Made by a program: the position numbers and the translations under genes
DNA from: Phalacrocorax aristotelis
Taxonomy: Eukaryota > Chordata > Aves > Suliformes > Phalacrocoracidae
Direction of reading: 5' to 3'
Length of the DNA: 64,000 nucleotides
Assembly: GCF_949628215.1 (NCBI RefSeq)
Contig: NC_134277.1
Location: 26,177,179-26,241,178 of the forward strand
The notes under the pieces: model-generated
Databases searched by the model: none
What the model saw: the letters and a program-made list of their open reading frames with translations, nothing else
Told to the model about the DNA's origin: nothing
Shown: piece after piece, positions 24,625 through 32,718 of the stretch
Numbering within the stretch: position 1 is the stretch's first letter
Layout: every line of letters starts with the position of its first letter

Positions 24625-27600
24625 TCATTGACTGTTTTCACCCAAAATCAAATCCCCTTGAGGCACACATCGGATTTCTCCATCCTCCCGCATCACCCAC
24701 CAAGTGCACCCAGGTCCTCGAGCAAAAGCAATCCCACGAATGGGTTTGCCTTTGCCAGAGGCAGGAAGAACCCAGACTGTTTTGCCCAGCATACTTTTTC
24801 TGTGCACTACAGGGACTCTATCCCCTTCCACAGTATGTAGGATTTCTGACTGGGCAGGGCCAGCTCGGTTGGCAGATCCCCTCGTGTTGACTAACCACGT
24901 GGCTTTTGCTAAATGTGTATCCCAGTGCTTGAATGTCCCACCCCCCATTGCTCTCAGTGTGGTTTTTAACAGTCCATTGTACCTTTCAATTTTCCCAGAG
25001 GCTGGTGCGTGATAGGGGATGTGATACACCCACTCAATGCCGTGCTCTTTGGCCCAGGTGTCTATGAGGCTATTTCGGAAATGAGTCCCATTGTCTGACT
25101 CAATCCTCTCTGGGGTGCCATGTCGCCACAGGACTTGTTTCTCAAGACCCAGGATAGTGTTCCGGGCAGTGGCGTGGGGGACAGGATATGTTTCCAGCCA
25201 GCCAGTCGTTGTTTCTACCATTGTAAGCACATGGCGCTTGCCTTGGCGGGTCTGTGGGAGTGTGATATAGTCAATTTGCCAGGCCTCCCCATATTTATAT
25301 TTCAGCCATCGTCCCCCATACCACAGAGGCTTTACCCGCTTCGCTTGCTTGATTGCAGCGCATGTGTCACATTCGTGGATAACCTGTGCAATAATATCCA
25401 TGGTCAAGTCCACCCCTCGATCACGAGCCCACCTGTATGTTGCATCTCTCCCTTGATGGCCTGAGGTGTCATGGGCCCACCAAGCTAGAAATAGTTCACC
25501 CTTATGCTGCCAGTCCAGATCCACCTCAGCCACTTCAATCTTGGCAGCCCGATCTACCTGCTGGTTGTTTCGATGTTCTTCAGTGGCCCGACTCTTGGGG
25601 ACGTGAGCATCCACATGCCGTACCTTTACAACCAGTTTCTCTACCCGGGCAGCAATATCTTGCCACAATGTGGCAGCCCAGATGGGTTTGCCTCTGCGCT
25701 GCCAGTTGCTTTGCTTCCATTGCTGCAGCCAGCCCCACAAGGCATTTGCCACCATCCAGGAGTCAGTATAGAGATAGAGCACTGGCCACTTTTCCCGTTC
25801 AGCGATGTCTAAGGCCAGCTGGATGGCCTTTACCTCTGCAAACTGGCTCGATTCACCTTCTCCTTCAGCAGTTTCTGCTACTTGTCGTGTAGGACTCCAT
25901 ACAGCAGCCTTCCATCTCCGGTGCTTTCCCACAAGGCGACAGGACCCATCAGTGAACAGGGCATATTGCTTCTCATCTTCTGGCAGTTTGTTATACAGTG
26001 GGGCTTCTTCAGCACGTGTCACCTCCTCCTCTGGTGATAATCCAAAATCTTTGCCTTCTGGCCAGTCCATAATCACTTCCAAGATTCCTGGGCGACTGGG
26101 GTTTCCTACTCGAGCCCGCTGGGTGATCAGTGCAACCCATTTACTCCACGTAGCATCAGTTGCATGGTGTGTAGAGGGGATGTTTCCTTTGAACATCCAG
26201 CCCAGCACTGGCAGTCGGGGTGCCAGGAGCAACTGTGCTTCAGTACCAACCACTTCTGAAGCAGCTCGAACCCCTTCATATGCTGCCAATATCTCTTTTT
26301 CAGTTGGAGTATAGCGGGCTTCAGACCCTCTGTATCCCCGACTCCAAAACCCTAGGGGTCGACCCCGGGTCTCCCCAGGTGCTTTCTGCCAGAGACTCCA
26401 GGTAGGGCCATTCTCCCCGGCTGCAGTGTAGAGCACATTTTTTACATCTTGTCCTGCCCGGACTGGCCCAAGAGCTACTGCATGGACTATTTCTCGTTTA
26501 ATCTGTTCAAAGGCTTGTCGTTGCTCAGGGCCCCATTTGAAATCATTCTTTTTCCGGGTCACTTGATAGAGAGGGCTCACGATCAGACTGTAATTTGGAA
26601 TATGCATTCTCCAAAAACCCACAACGCCCAAGAAAGCTTGTGTTTCCTTTTTGCTAGTTGGTGGAGACATGGCTGCTATTTTGTTGATCACATCCATTGG
26701 AATCTGACGACGACCGTCTTGCCATTTAATTCCTAAGAACTGGATTTCTCGTGCAGGTCCCTTCACCTTACTTTGTTTTATGGCAAAACCAGCTTTCAGA
26801 AGGATTTGGACTATTTTCTCACCTTTCTCAAAAACTTCTTCTGCTGTGCTGCCCCACACAATGATGTCATCAATGTATTGAAGGTGTTCTGGAGCTTCTC
26901 CCTGTTCCAGTACAGTCTGAATCAGTCCATGGCAAATGGTAGGACTGTGTTTCCACCCCTGGGGCAGTCGATTCCAGGTGTACTGGACGCCCCTCCATGT
27001 GAAAGCAAACTGTGGCCTGCACTCTGCTGCCAGAGGGATTGAGAAGAATGCATTAGCAATATCAATTGTGGCATACCACTTGGCCGCCTTTGACTCCAGT
27101 TCGTATTGAAGTTCTAGCATGTCTGGCACAGCAGCACTCAACGGTGGAGTGACTTCATTCAGGCCACGATAGTCTACTGTTAGTCTCCACTCTCCATTAG
27201 ACTTCCGGACTGGCCATATGGGACTGTTAAAGGGTGAGTGGGTCTTACTGATGACTCCTTGGCTCCTCAGTTGGTGAATAAGTTTATGGATGGGGATCAG
27301 AGAGTCTCTGTTGGTGCGATATTGCCGCCGGTGCACTGTTGTGGTGGCGATTGGCACCTGTTGTTCTTTGACCTTCAGCAACCCCACCACAGAAGGGTCC
27401 TTTGAGAGACCGGGCAAGGTAGACAGCTGTTCAGTTTCCTCCGTCTCCAAGGCAGCTACACCAAAAGCCCACTTGTAACCTTTTGGGTCCTTGAAATACC
27501 CTCTCCTGAGGTAGTCTATACCAAGGATGCACGGAGCCTCTGGGCCAGTCACAATGGGGTGCTTCTGCCACTCATTGCCAGTTAGGCTCACTTCGGCCTC

Positions 27601-27810
27601 CAATACAGTTAGCTCTTGAGATCCCCCTGTCACTCCAGCAATGCTGATGGGTTCTGCCCCTATATAGTTTGATGGCATTAAGGTGCACTGTGCGCCGGTG
27701 TCCACTAAAGCTTTATACTCCTGTGGGTCGGACGTGCCAGGCCATCGGATCCACACAGTCCAGTAAGCCCGGTTATCCCTTTCCTCCACCCGGCTGGAGG
27801 CAGGGCCCCT
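24625..27810 (-). CDS. pol: Endogenous retroviral pol (protease, RT, RNase H, integrase)
   Basis: One uninterrupted frame follows the gag UAG directly. It has no early ATG: codon 27787-27789 is GTG, and the first ATG falls inside the protease. Pol is therefore expected as a Gag-Pol readthrough product. Counting from that GTG, the domains run as follows. Protease has active site DTG at 30-32. Reverse transcriptase has a catalytic D at 243 (TIDIANAFF) and YIDD at 305-308. RNase H has D614 (FTDGS), E652, D676 (YTDS) and D746. Integrase has a zinc site H773, H778, C807, C810, and a DD35E triad D840, D899, E935. A basic C-terminal segment ends the protein. All these catalytic residues are present, and there are no stops or frameshifts, so the copy may still encode active enzymes. 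No dUTPase domain is evident. Similarity is to avian ERVL-like Pol proteins. The call is firm, the exact subfamily is not. Confidence 0.93.
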   Translation of the reverse strand, partial: RGPASSRVEERDNRAYWTVWIRWPGTSDPQEYKALVDTGAQCTLMPSNYIGAEPISIAGVTGGSQELTVLEAEVSLTGNEWQKHPIVTGPEAPCILGIDYLRRGYFKDPKGYKWAFGVAALETEETEQLSTLPGLSKDPSVVGLLKVKEQQVPIATTTVHRRQYRTNRDSLIPIHKLIHQLRSQGVISKTHSPFNSPIWPVRKSNGEWRLTVDYRGLNEVTPPLSAAVPDMLELQYELESKAAKWYATIDIANAFFSIPLAAECRPQFAFTWRGVQYTWNRLPQGWKHSPTICHGLIQTVLEQGEAPEHLQYIDDIIVWGSTAEEVFEKGEKIVQILLKAGFAIKQSKVKGPAREIQFLGIKWQDGRRQIPMDVINKIAAMSPPTSKKETQAFLGVVGFWRMHIPNYSLIVSPLYQVTRKKNDFKWGPEQRQAFEQIKREIVHAVALGPVRAGQDVKNVLYTAAGENGPTWSLWQKAPGETRGRPLGFWSRGYRGSEARYTPTEKEILAAYEGVRAASEVVGTEAQLLLAPRLPVLGWMFKGNIPSTHHATDATWSKWVALITQRARVGNPSRPGILEVIMDWPEGKDFGLSPEEEVTRAEEAPLYNKLPEDEKQYALFTDGSCRLVGKHRRWKAAVWSPTRQVAETAEGEGESSQFAEVKAIQLALDIAEREKWPVLYLYTDSWMVANALWGWLQQWKQSNWQRRGKPIWAATLWQDIAARVEKLVVKVRHVDAHVPKSRATEEHRNNQQVDRAAKIEVAEVDLDWQHKGELFLAWWAHDTSGHQGRDATYRWARDRGVDLTMDIIAQVIHECDTCAAIKQAKRVKPLWYGGRWLKYKYGEAWQIDYITLPQTRQGKRHVLTMVETTTGWLETYPVPHATARNTILGLEKQVLWRHGTPERIESDNGTHFRNSLIDTWAKEHGIEWVYHIPYHAPASGKIERYNGLLKTTLRAMGGGTFKHWDTHLAKATWLVNTRGSANRAGPAQSEILHTVEGDRVPVVHRKSMLGKTVWVLPASGKGKPIRGIAFARGPGCTWWVMREDGEIRCVPQGDLILGENSQ

Positions 27811-27813
27811 CTA
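27783..27813 (-). promoter_or_regulatory. Candidate stop-codon readthrough signal at the gag-pol junction
   Basis: gag and pol are in the same frame and separated only by UAG at 27811-27813. Ten bases after it, a perfect 6-bp hairpin can form: CCTCCA, loop GCCGGG, TGGAGG (27800 down to 27783). The loop contains CCGG, which could pair with CCGG at 27769-27772 downstream to make a pseudoknot. This layout resembles the UAG-plus-spacer-plus-pseudoknot signal known from gammaretroviruses. Whether it promotes readthrough is inference. Confidence 0.6.
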
Positions 27814-29679
27814 GTCCTGATCATGGCAGTCACAACTCACTTCCTGTAAATGTGAATCAGGAGTCCCTCTATTACACTTAGAAATAAAATCTGCGCTTCT
27901 ACTCCTCTGTCTGGGGACTTGCTCACTGGAAACTGGAGCAGCAGCTTTCCTGGAAGAGCCTCCCTCAGTGACTGTTCTTCCTTGCGGTTCATGTACTCGT
28001 GCCTGTAGGGTCGAAGTAGGCTTGCCATCCCACCTCATCATGTCCTCTCCGTGGTCACGCAGGTAGAACCATAGGGTGGCCCGTGGTGTGTATCCCCTTC
28101 TTTGAGCCAAAGGACGCTTATTCCTAACAGCTGAGACACTGCTCTGTCGAGGTGGGGAGTAGGACAGATCTTCTTTGAGTTGCTGGACCTCTTGGGATAG
28201 TTTCTCCACAGCAGAGACAAGCGAGGAAGAGATATTTGTGTCGTAATCCCGGAGTCTATCTATCACCTCTGCCACCGTTGGTGTCTCGTCATCTTTCCAG
28301 GACATCACTGCCAATGAGTTTGCATGCGAAGATGGTGTGCTCCGTACAAACTTCCGCCACATGGGTCGTGTGCACTCGGCTTCATCTGGATCTTTGGATG
28401 ACCGTTGATCATCCAGGTCACCATAAATCACCTCAAACACAGCTAATTCCCTGAGATACTGGATGCCTTTCTCCATAGTTGTCCATTTTCCTGGGCGATA
28501 TGTAACATCTTCTTTAAAGGGATACCTTTCCTTCACTCCAGACAGGAGTCGCCTCCAGAGGCTGAGGGCTTGTGGTTTTTTTCCAATTGCTTTGTCAACA
28601 CCCCCTTCCCCAGAAAGGGATCCCAATTGTTTGGCTTCTTTTCCCTCTAGTTCCAGGCTACTGGCCCCATTATCCCAGCATCGGAGCAGCCAGGTGGCAA
28701 TGTGCTCACCTGAACGACGGCTATAATCTTTTCGCATATCTCGCAACTCGCTTAAGGACAGGGATCGGGTGGTCTCTATTTCATTTATTACTTCTCCCTC
28801 CTCTCCCCGCGATGGCCCTGGTTCTTCATCATCCCGTTCTAAACGAGTTGATGTCCGCTTCCAATATTTCGTCTTATGTATGGGGGCAACTGATAGTGGT
28901 ACGGGTTTATTTTCTGAGCTAGCTCCGGTACTTGTTGTGGGGGTTTGAGTGGCTGCAGTGCCTGTTGTCAGGGCTGGATTGTCTACAGTGCCAGTCACTT
29001 TGCATTTCAATCCAGAGACATTCTCTTCCCCCTGGGGGCACTGAATACTGTTGAGCAGGGCTCGGTATGCATGGGCCAGGCCCCAGCACGTTGCAGTTAT
29101 CTGTGTCTCTCTGGAGTTCCCAGCGTAACAACATACTTTCTCCAAATATTCTACTAGTTTTTTAGGATTCTGCACTTGCTCGGGGGTGAAACTCCAAAAC
29201 ACTGGGGGTGCCCACTGCCCTAGGTATTTGCCCATGCTATCCCACATGCCCTGCCACTCGTAACTATCAAGCCTCGGGGCAGATTTCTGGGTGATATTCT
29301 TAAGTTGCTTAGTCAAAACCAAAACAACATGCCCAAAAACTAACAATGACTGCACCTTAACCACCCAAGGATGTTCAAGATACAAAAACGTTGTTGTAAC
29401 AAAGGCACAGACATCATAGAACAAAGTTGCAAAGGTATTATTCTGTATTTCCTCCATATAAAATCTCTCCGAGGAGGAGGTATAATTGCTAATTGCCTCA
29501 ACAAGGTGGTATCCGAAGTACAGTAACGGTTTCAGCAAAAACCCCAAATACCAGATAAAGCTCAAAACGAGTGTTTGTATAACAAATCTCGTAGGCAAAA
29601 CATTACTAATCACAGCAGAACACAGCAGACTCAAACAACCAACACCGATTTTTAACACCCACTGCAAAAAGGACAACAT
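27811..29679 (-). CDS. gag: Endogenous retroviral gag with hydrophobic N-terminus
   Basis: An intact frame of 622 codons begins at ATG 29677-29679 in context ACCATGT and ends at UAG 27811-27813. The frame is open 11 codons further upstream but starts there at TTG, so I chose the ATG. Numbered from the ATG, about four hydrophobic stretches lie at residues 2-26, 32-61, 82-101 and 106-125, which would be unusual for a soluble Gag. A charged, proline- and threonine-rich linker follows (about 230-300). Next comes the likely capsid-type region (about 310-460), including the stretch SRRSGEHIATWLLRCWDNGA. A short coiled-coil-like segment lies at about 488-506 (VEKLSQEVQQLKEDL), then a basic tail. There is no CCHC zinc knuckle, as in ERVL and spumavirus-like Gags. 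The assignment rests on position between primer site and pol and on resemblance to avian ERVL-type Gag. The capsid boundaries are inferred. Confidence 0.85.
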   Translation of the reverse strand: MLSFLQWVLKIGVGCLSLLCSAVISNVLPTRFVIQTLVLSFIWYLGFLLKPLLYFGYHLVEAISNYTSSSERFYMEEIQNNTFATLFYDVCAFVTTTFLYLEHPWVVKVQSLLVFGHVVLVLTKQLKNITQKSAPRLDSYEWQGMWDSMGKYLGQWAPPVFWSFTPEQVQNPKKLVEYLEKVCCYAGNSRETQITATCWGLAHAYRALLNSIQCPQGEENVSGLKCKVTGTVDNPALTTGTAATQTPTTSTGASSENKPVPLSVAPIHKTKYWKRTSTRLERDDEEPGPSRGEEGEVINEIETTRSLSLSELRDMRKDYSRRSGEHIATWLLRCWDNGASSLELEGKEAKQLGSLSGEGGVDKAIGKKPQALSLWRRLLSGVKERYPFKEDVTYRPGKWTTMEKGIQYLRELAVFEVIYGDLDDQRSSKDPDEAECTRPMWRKFVRSTPSSHANSLAVMSWKDDETPTVAEVIDRLRDYDTNISSSLVSAVEKLSQEVQQLKEDLSYSPPRQSSVSAVRNKRPLAQRRGYTPRATLWFYLRDHGEDMMRWDGKPTSTLQARVHEPQGRTVTEGGSSRKAAAPVSSEQVPRQRSRSADFISKCNRGTPDSHLQEVSCDCHDQD

Positions 29680-29719
29680 GGTGCTGGGACCAGCAGCTGT
29701 TGTTATCTCCAACCCTCGT

Positions 29720-29737
29720 GCCCCACGTTGGGCGCCA
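29720..29737 (-). other. Primer binding site, tRNA-Lys(1,2) type
   Basis: Seven bases after the 5' LTR the element strand reads TGGCGCCCAACGTGGGGC. This 18-base sequence is complementary to the 3' end of tRNA-Lys1,2, the primer used by several betaretroviruses and lentiviruses such as visna. The match is full length. Confidence 0.9.
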
Positions 29738-29744
29738 AAAAGAC

Positions 29745-30242
29745 TGTCGTGGTTTAGCGGCAGCTCAGCCCCACACAGTCACTCGCTCACTCCCCCACCG
29801 GTAGATGGGGGAGAGAATCAGAAGGGTAACGCTCGTGGGTTGGGATAAGAACAGTTTAATAATGAAAATTAAAAGAAACAACAGTAGAAATGCAATGTAA
29901 AGGAGAACAACGAGAGGCGCAAAGCCCCGGGGGAGGGGGGAAGGGAGGGGAGAGGGGGAACGAACCGCCGGAACAAACCGCACGCGCCGCAGCCGCTCGC
30001 CGCCCGCCGACCCGACACCGCGCCGCCCCCGCGCTGCCACTGCCCCCCCTCAATATACTGGTCATGGTGTCACATGGTATGGAATGAACCTGCCATTGGC
30101 CAGTCGGGGTCAGCCGCCCCCACCATGGCCCTGCCCCTCCCAGCCCCCCCTGCCACGCCACGCGGCAGAGCGCGGGAAGCTGGAAAGGTAGCTGACCCCC
30201 ACAGTGAGGAGAATTAACCCCTTCTCAGCCAAAACCAGCACA
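29745..30242 (-). repeat. 5' LTR of the provirus
   Basis: A 498-bp LTR identical to 23723-24220 except for A at 30017 and CC at 30028-30029. On the element strand the promoter elements are a CCAAT box in TGGCCAATGG (30093-30102) and TATA-like AGTATATTG (30052-30060). A CpG-rich R/U5 portion and an ATTAAA signal follow. It would drive transcription opposite to ANKIB1. Confidence 0.95.
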
Positions 30243-32106
30243 GAAAGACCCTAACAGACAAATGTAACAGGACTTTTAAAAGAATGATTAAAAAAAAGTG
30301 GGTCTCTGTTGACTAATATTCTTTGGGCATGTGAGCTCCTGCCTGTATGCCAGGCAGGAGTGAGCAGAAAACTCCCTAGTTGATACTCCCAAACTTCTCA
30401 GCAGTCTTAGCTGTGAAAATAACATAGAAAAAGTGAAATTAAAAAGTATTTTTTCTGTCATAGAATACCTGTTTTCTTTACTTATGGCTCAGATTTTTAA
30501 CATAAATACTAATTTTAAAGCCCCTTGTAACGTAAGTTTTTCTTAAGCTTGGATGTCAGGAAGGGTAGTAATATTCATGTTTTGTTTATGCTTCAGGGAG
30601 ACTAGTTTGAACAACAGTTTGCTAATTTGAAGGGAAAAGCTCACTTTTCGGTGTCACAGGTTTAGGGATGTATATTCTGGCAAAGAAGTTATGACAAATA
30701 CTGTGCTGTAAGGAACTCAGCGTCTCTGAGTAAGTGATGGCACTTTAGTATTCTGGACGTGAGAAATGTCATAACTTATGGGAAGAGGCAATTACATCCT
30801 GTTTAGAGATTTTGCAGTTTTGATGGCTTTAAGTCATTTTCAAAGTCATGAAAACAGTGTGCTTGAGAAAAACTGAGCATTGCTACCTGTAGGAGAATGG
30901 TCTGTTTGAGCTTGGATGACTTAGAGGAAAATTTGCAGTGTGTGTAGTTATTTTGTGTGCTCACACAACAGATACGCCAGTGCATGCTCACTGTTAGATG
31001 ACACTGGTTTGACCTCTTGTGTTCAAAACAGTGACTGAGAGTCATGCTCTGGCTGAATTATTTAAAATAAATAAAAATTTGTGACAATACTGCATAAGGG
31101 GTGGTGCAGCAGGGATTTCTGTCACCTTGAGTTTCTTCCTTGCCCTCTCTTTGTTTCTGAAGGAAGCTTCATTGTCCTGACTCGAGCAATGTAATGACGA
31201 GTAGCACAGGTACATACTACTTGAGAAAGTTCCAACGAAAGAAAAATCATTTTAAGAGACTTATACAGTCTTGGTCATTTCATAGAAATAAAAAATGCCA
31301 GAATAAGGAATGTTTGTTCAGGACAACCACAATTCACCTACTTGTGTAGGCCGCTTATTAGTATGTCCTTTAGTTTAAATGAACACCTAGTTTTGCCTTA
31401 TTTAGCTTGCATGACGGTGGCCCATGGATGATGAAGGTTTTGTAGTGTCCTTTCTCCTTTCTGTTTTCACTTTCCACCTACTGACTACTGCAAACTGTTT
31501 TCCCTTGTTTCCTGCTTTTTTCTTGCTCCTGGCAATCCAGCGCGGCTTGTTACCCCTGCTCCTCTTTTTCCATTACCTTATCTGGTTGCCAGCAGGAATA
31601 GTGAGAGCATAGGAGAAATGGCATAACTGCTCTTACTGCCTTCTCTGTCTAGCTTCAGCATGACCCCTGGAAGTGATCACAGAGAAAGTTCCACTACCTG
31701 TCAAGGACTGCTAGCTATTTTATGATCCCAGTGTCTGTACAGTTACTTCTGGTGGAATCTTCAAGTAAATAGCTCAAGATCTTCTCAAAGTCATAAATAT
31801 TTTATTACTTGAGTAAAACAGAATGCGTTTTTTAGACCAGTTCTTTAAAATCTTTGTAATATTAAGCCTGTATACTCTGTTCTGTTTCATGCAATTCTGA
31901 TGCCAGATGGGTCCATTCTGCAAAATAAGGGACTCTGGTAACTTGCATTTCTCTTTACTCCATTCCTTACCTTACATAGGAAAGGTCAGTAATAGTATTC
32001 TACAAAGACTGTCAGTCATTCATATTGTATTAGTGTCTACATCAGCCACTAGGTATGTTGATTACATTAATAGGAGAACTGATAGAAGAACGAATAGGAG
32101 AACTGC
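30243..32106 (+). other. ANKIB1 intron 1, unique segment
   Basis: AT-rich intron sequence starting with the right-hand GAAAG target duplication of the provirus. No exon or further mobile element is supported. A short local duplication of an 'AATAGGAGAACTG' type sequence occurs at about 32068-32105. Confidence 0.5.
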
Positions 32107-32718
32107 AAGGCCAGCAGGTCAAGGGAGGTGATTCTTCCCCTCTGCTCTGCTCTGCTCTGCTCTTCTCTCCTCTTGTGAGACACACACACCCACACACATA
32201 CCCCCTGAGTACTGCATGTAGCTCCGGGGTCCTCAGTAGAGGAAAGGCATAGACCTGTCAGGGAGAGTCCAGAGGAGGGGCACAAAAATGGTCAGAGGGC
32301 TGGAACAACTCTCCTGTGAAGAAAGGCTGAGAGAGTTGAGGTTGCTCAGCCTGGAGTAGGGAAGGCTCCAGGGAGACCTTGTTGTGGTGTTTCAATATTT
32401 ACAGGGGGCTTTACAAGAAAGACAGAGAGACTTTTTACCGAAGCCTGTAGTGACAAGACATGGGGCAAGGGTTTTAAACTGAAAGAGTATAGATTTAGAT
32501 TGGATATAAGGAAGACGTTTTTTACGGTGGGGGTGGTGAGACCCTGGAAGAGGTTGCCCAGGGAAGTTGTGAATGCCCCACCATTGGAAGTGTTCAAGGT
32601 CAGGTCAGATGGGTGTTTGAGCAACATGATCTAGTGAAAGATGTCCCTGCCCGTGGGTAGGGGGGATGGACATGGTGATCTTTAAAGGTCCCTTCCAACC
32701 CAAACCATTCTGTGATTC
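32107..32718 (+). repeat. CR1 LINE, 5'-truncated 3' end, second young copy
   Basis: A sense-orientation CR1 fragment very close in sequence to the one at 6668-7438, with long identical blocks (for example the 'GGCTGGAACAACTCTCCTGT' region and most of the last 250 bases). It contains a small CTCTG microsatellite expansion at 32141-32162 and a CA-rich patch. It ends just after one ATTCTGTG unit, so it is truncated at the terminal repeat. Confidence 0.93.

Larger units (their letters stand above)
23723..30242 (-). mobile_element. Complete env-less ERVL-like provirus, antisense in ANKIB1 intron 1
   Basis: This 6.5-kb provirus lies on the minus strand. In order from right to left it has a 5' LTR, a primer binding site, gag, one in-frame UAG, pol (protease, reverse transcriptase, RNase H, integrase), a polypurine tract and a 3' LTR. 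A perfect 5-bp target duplication GAAAG flanks it (23718-23722 and 30243-30247). No env-like frame is present: only about 400 bases separate the pol stop from the 3' LTR. Pol style, absence of a CCHC knuckle in Gag, and a 5-bp duplication suggest the ERVL-like (class III) group common in bird genomes. The LTR pair differs at three of 498 bases, so the insertion is recent. Antisense orientation is the one tolerated best in introns. Confidence 0.95.

Noticed and set aside
24704..29157. Plus-strand frames opposite gag and pol
   Set aside because: They are antisense shadows of the long retroviral frames and carry no domains.
29680..29712. Eleven extra codons upstream of the gag ATG
   Set aside because: The frame is open but starts at TTG, only a few bases from the primer binding site. 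The ATG at 29677-29679 has a good context.
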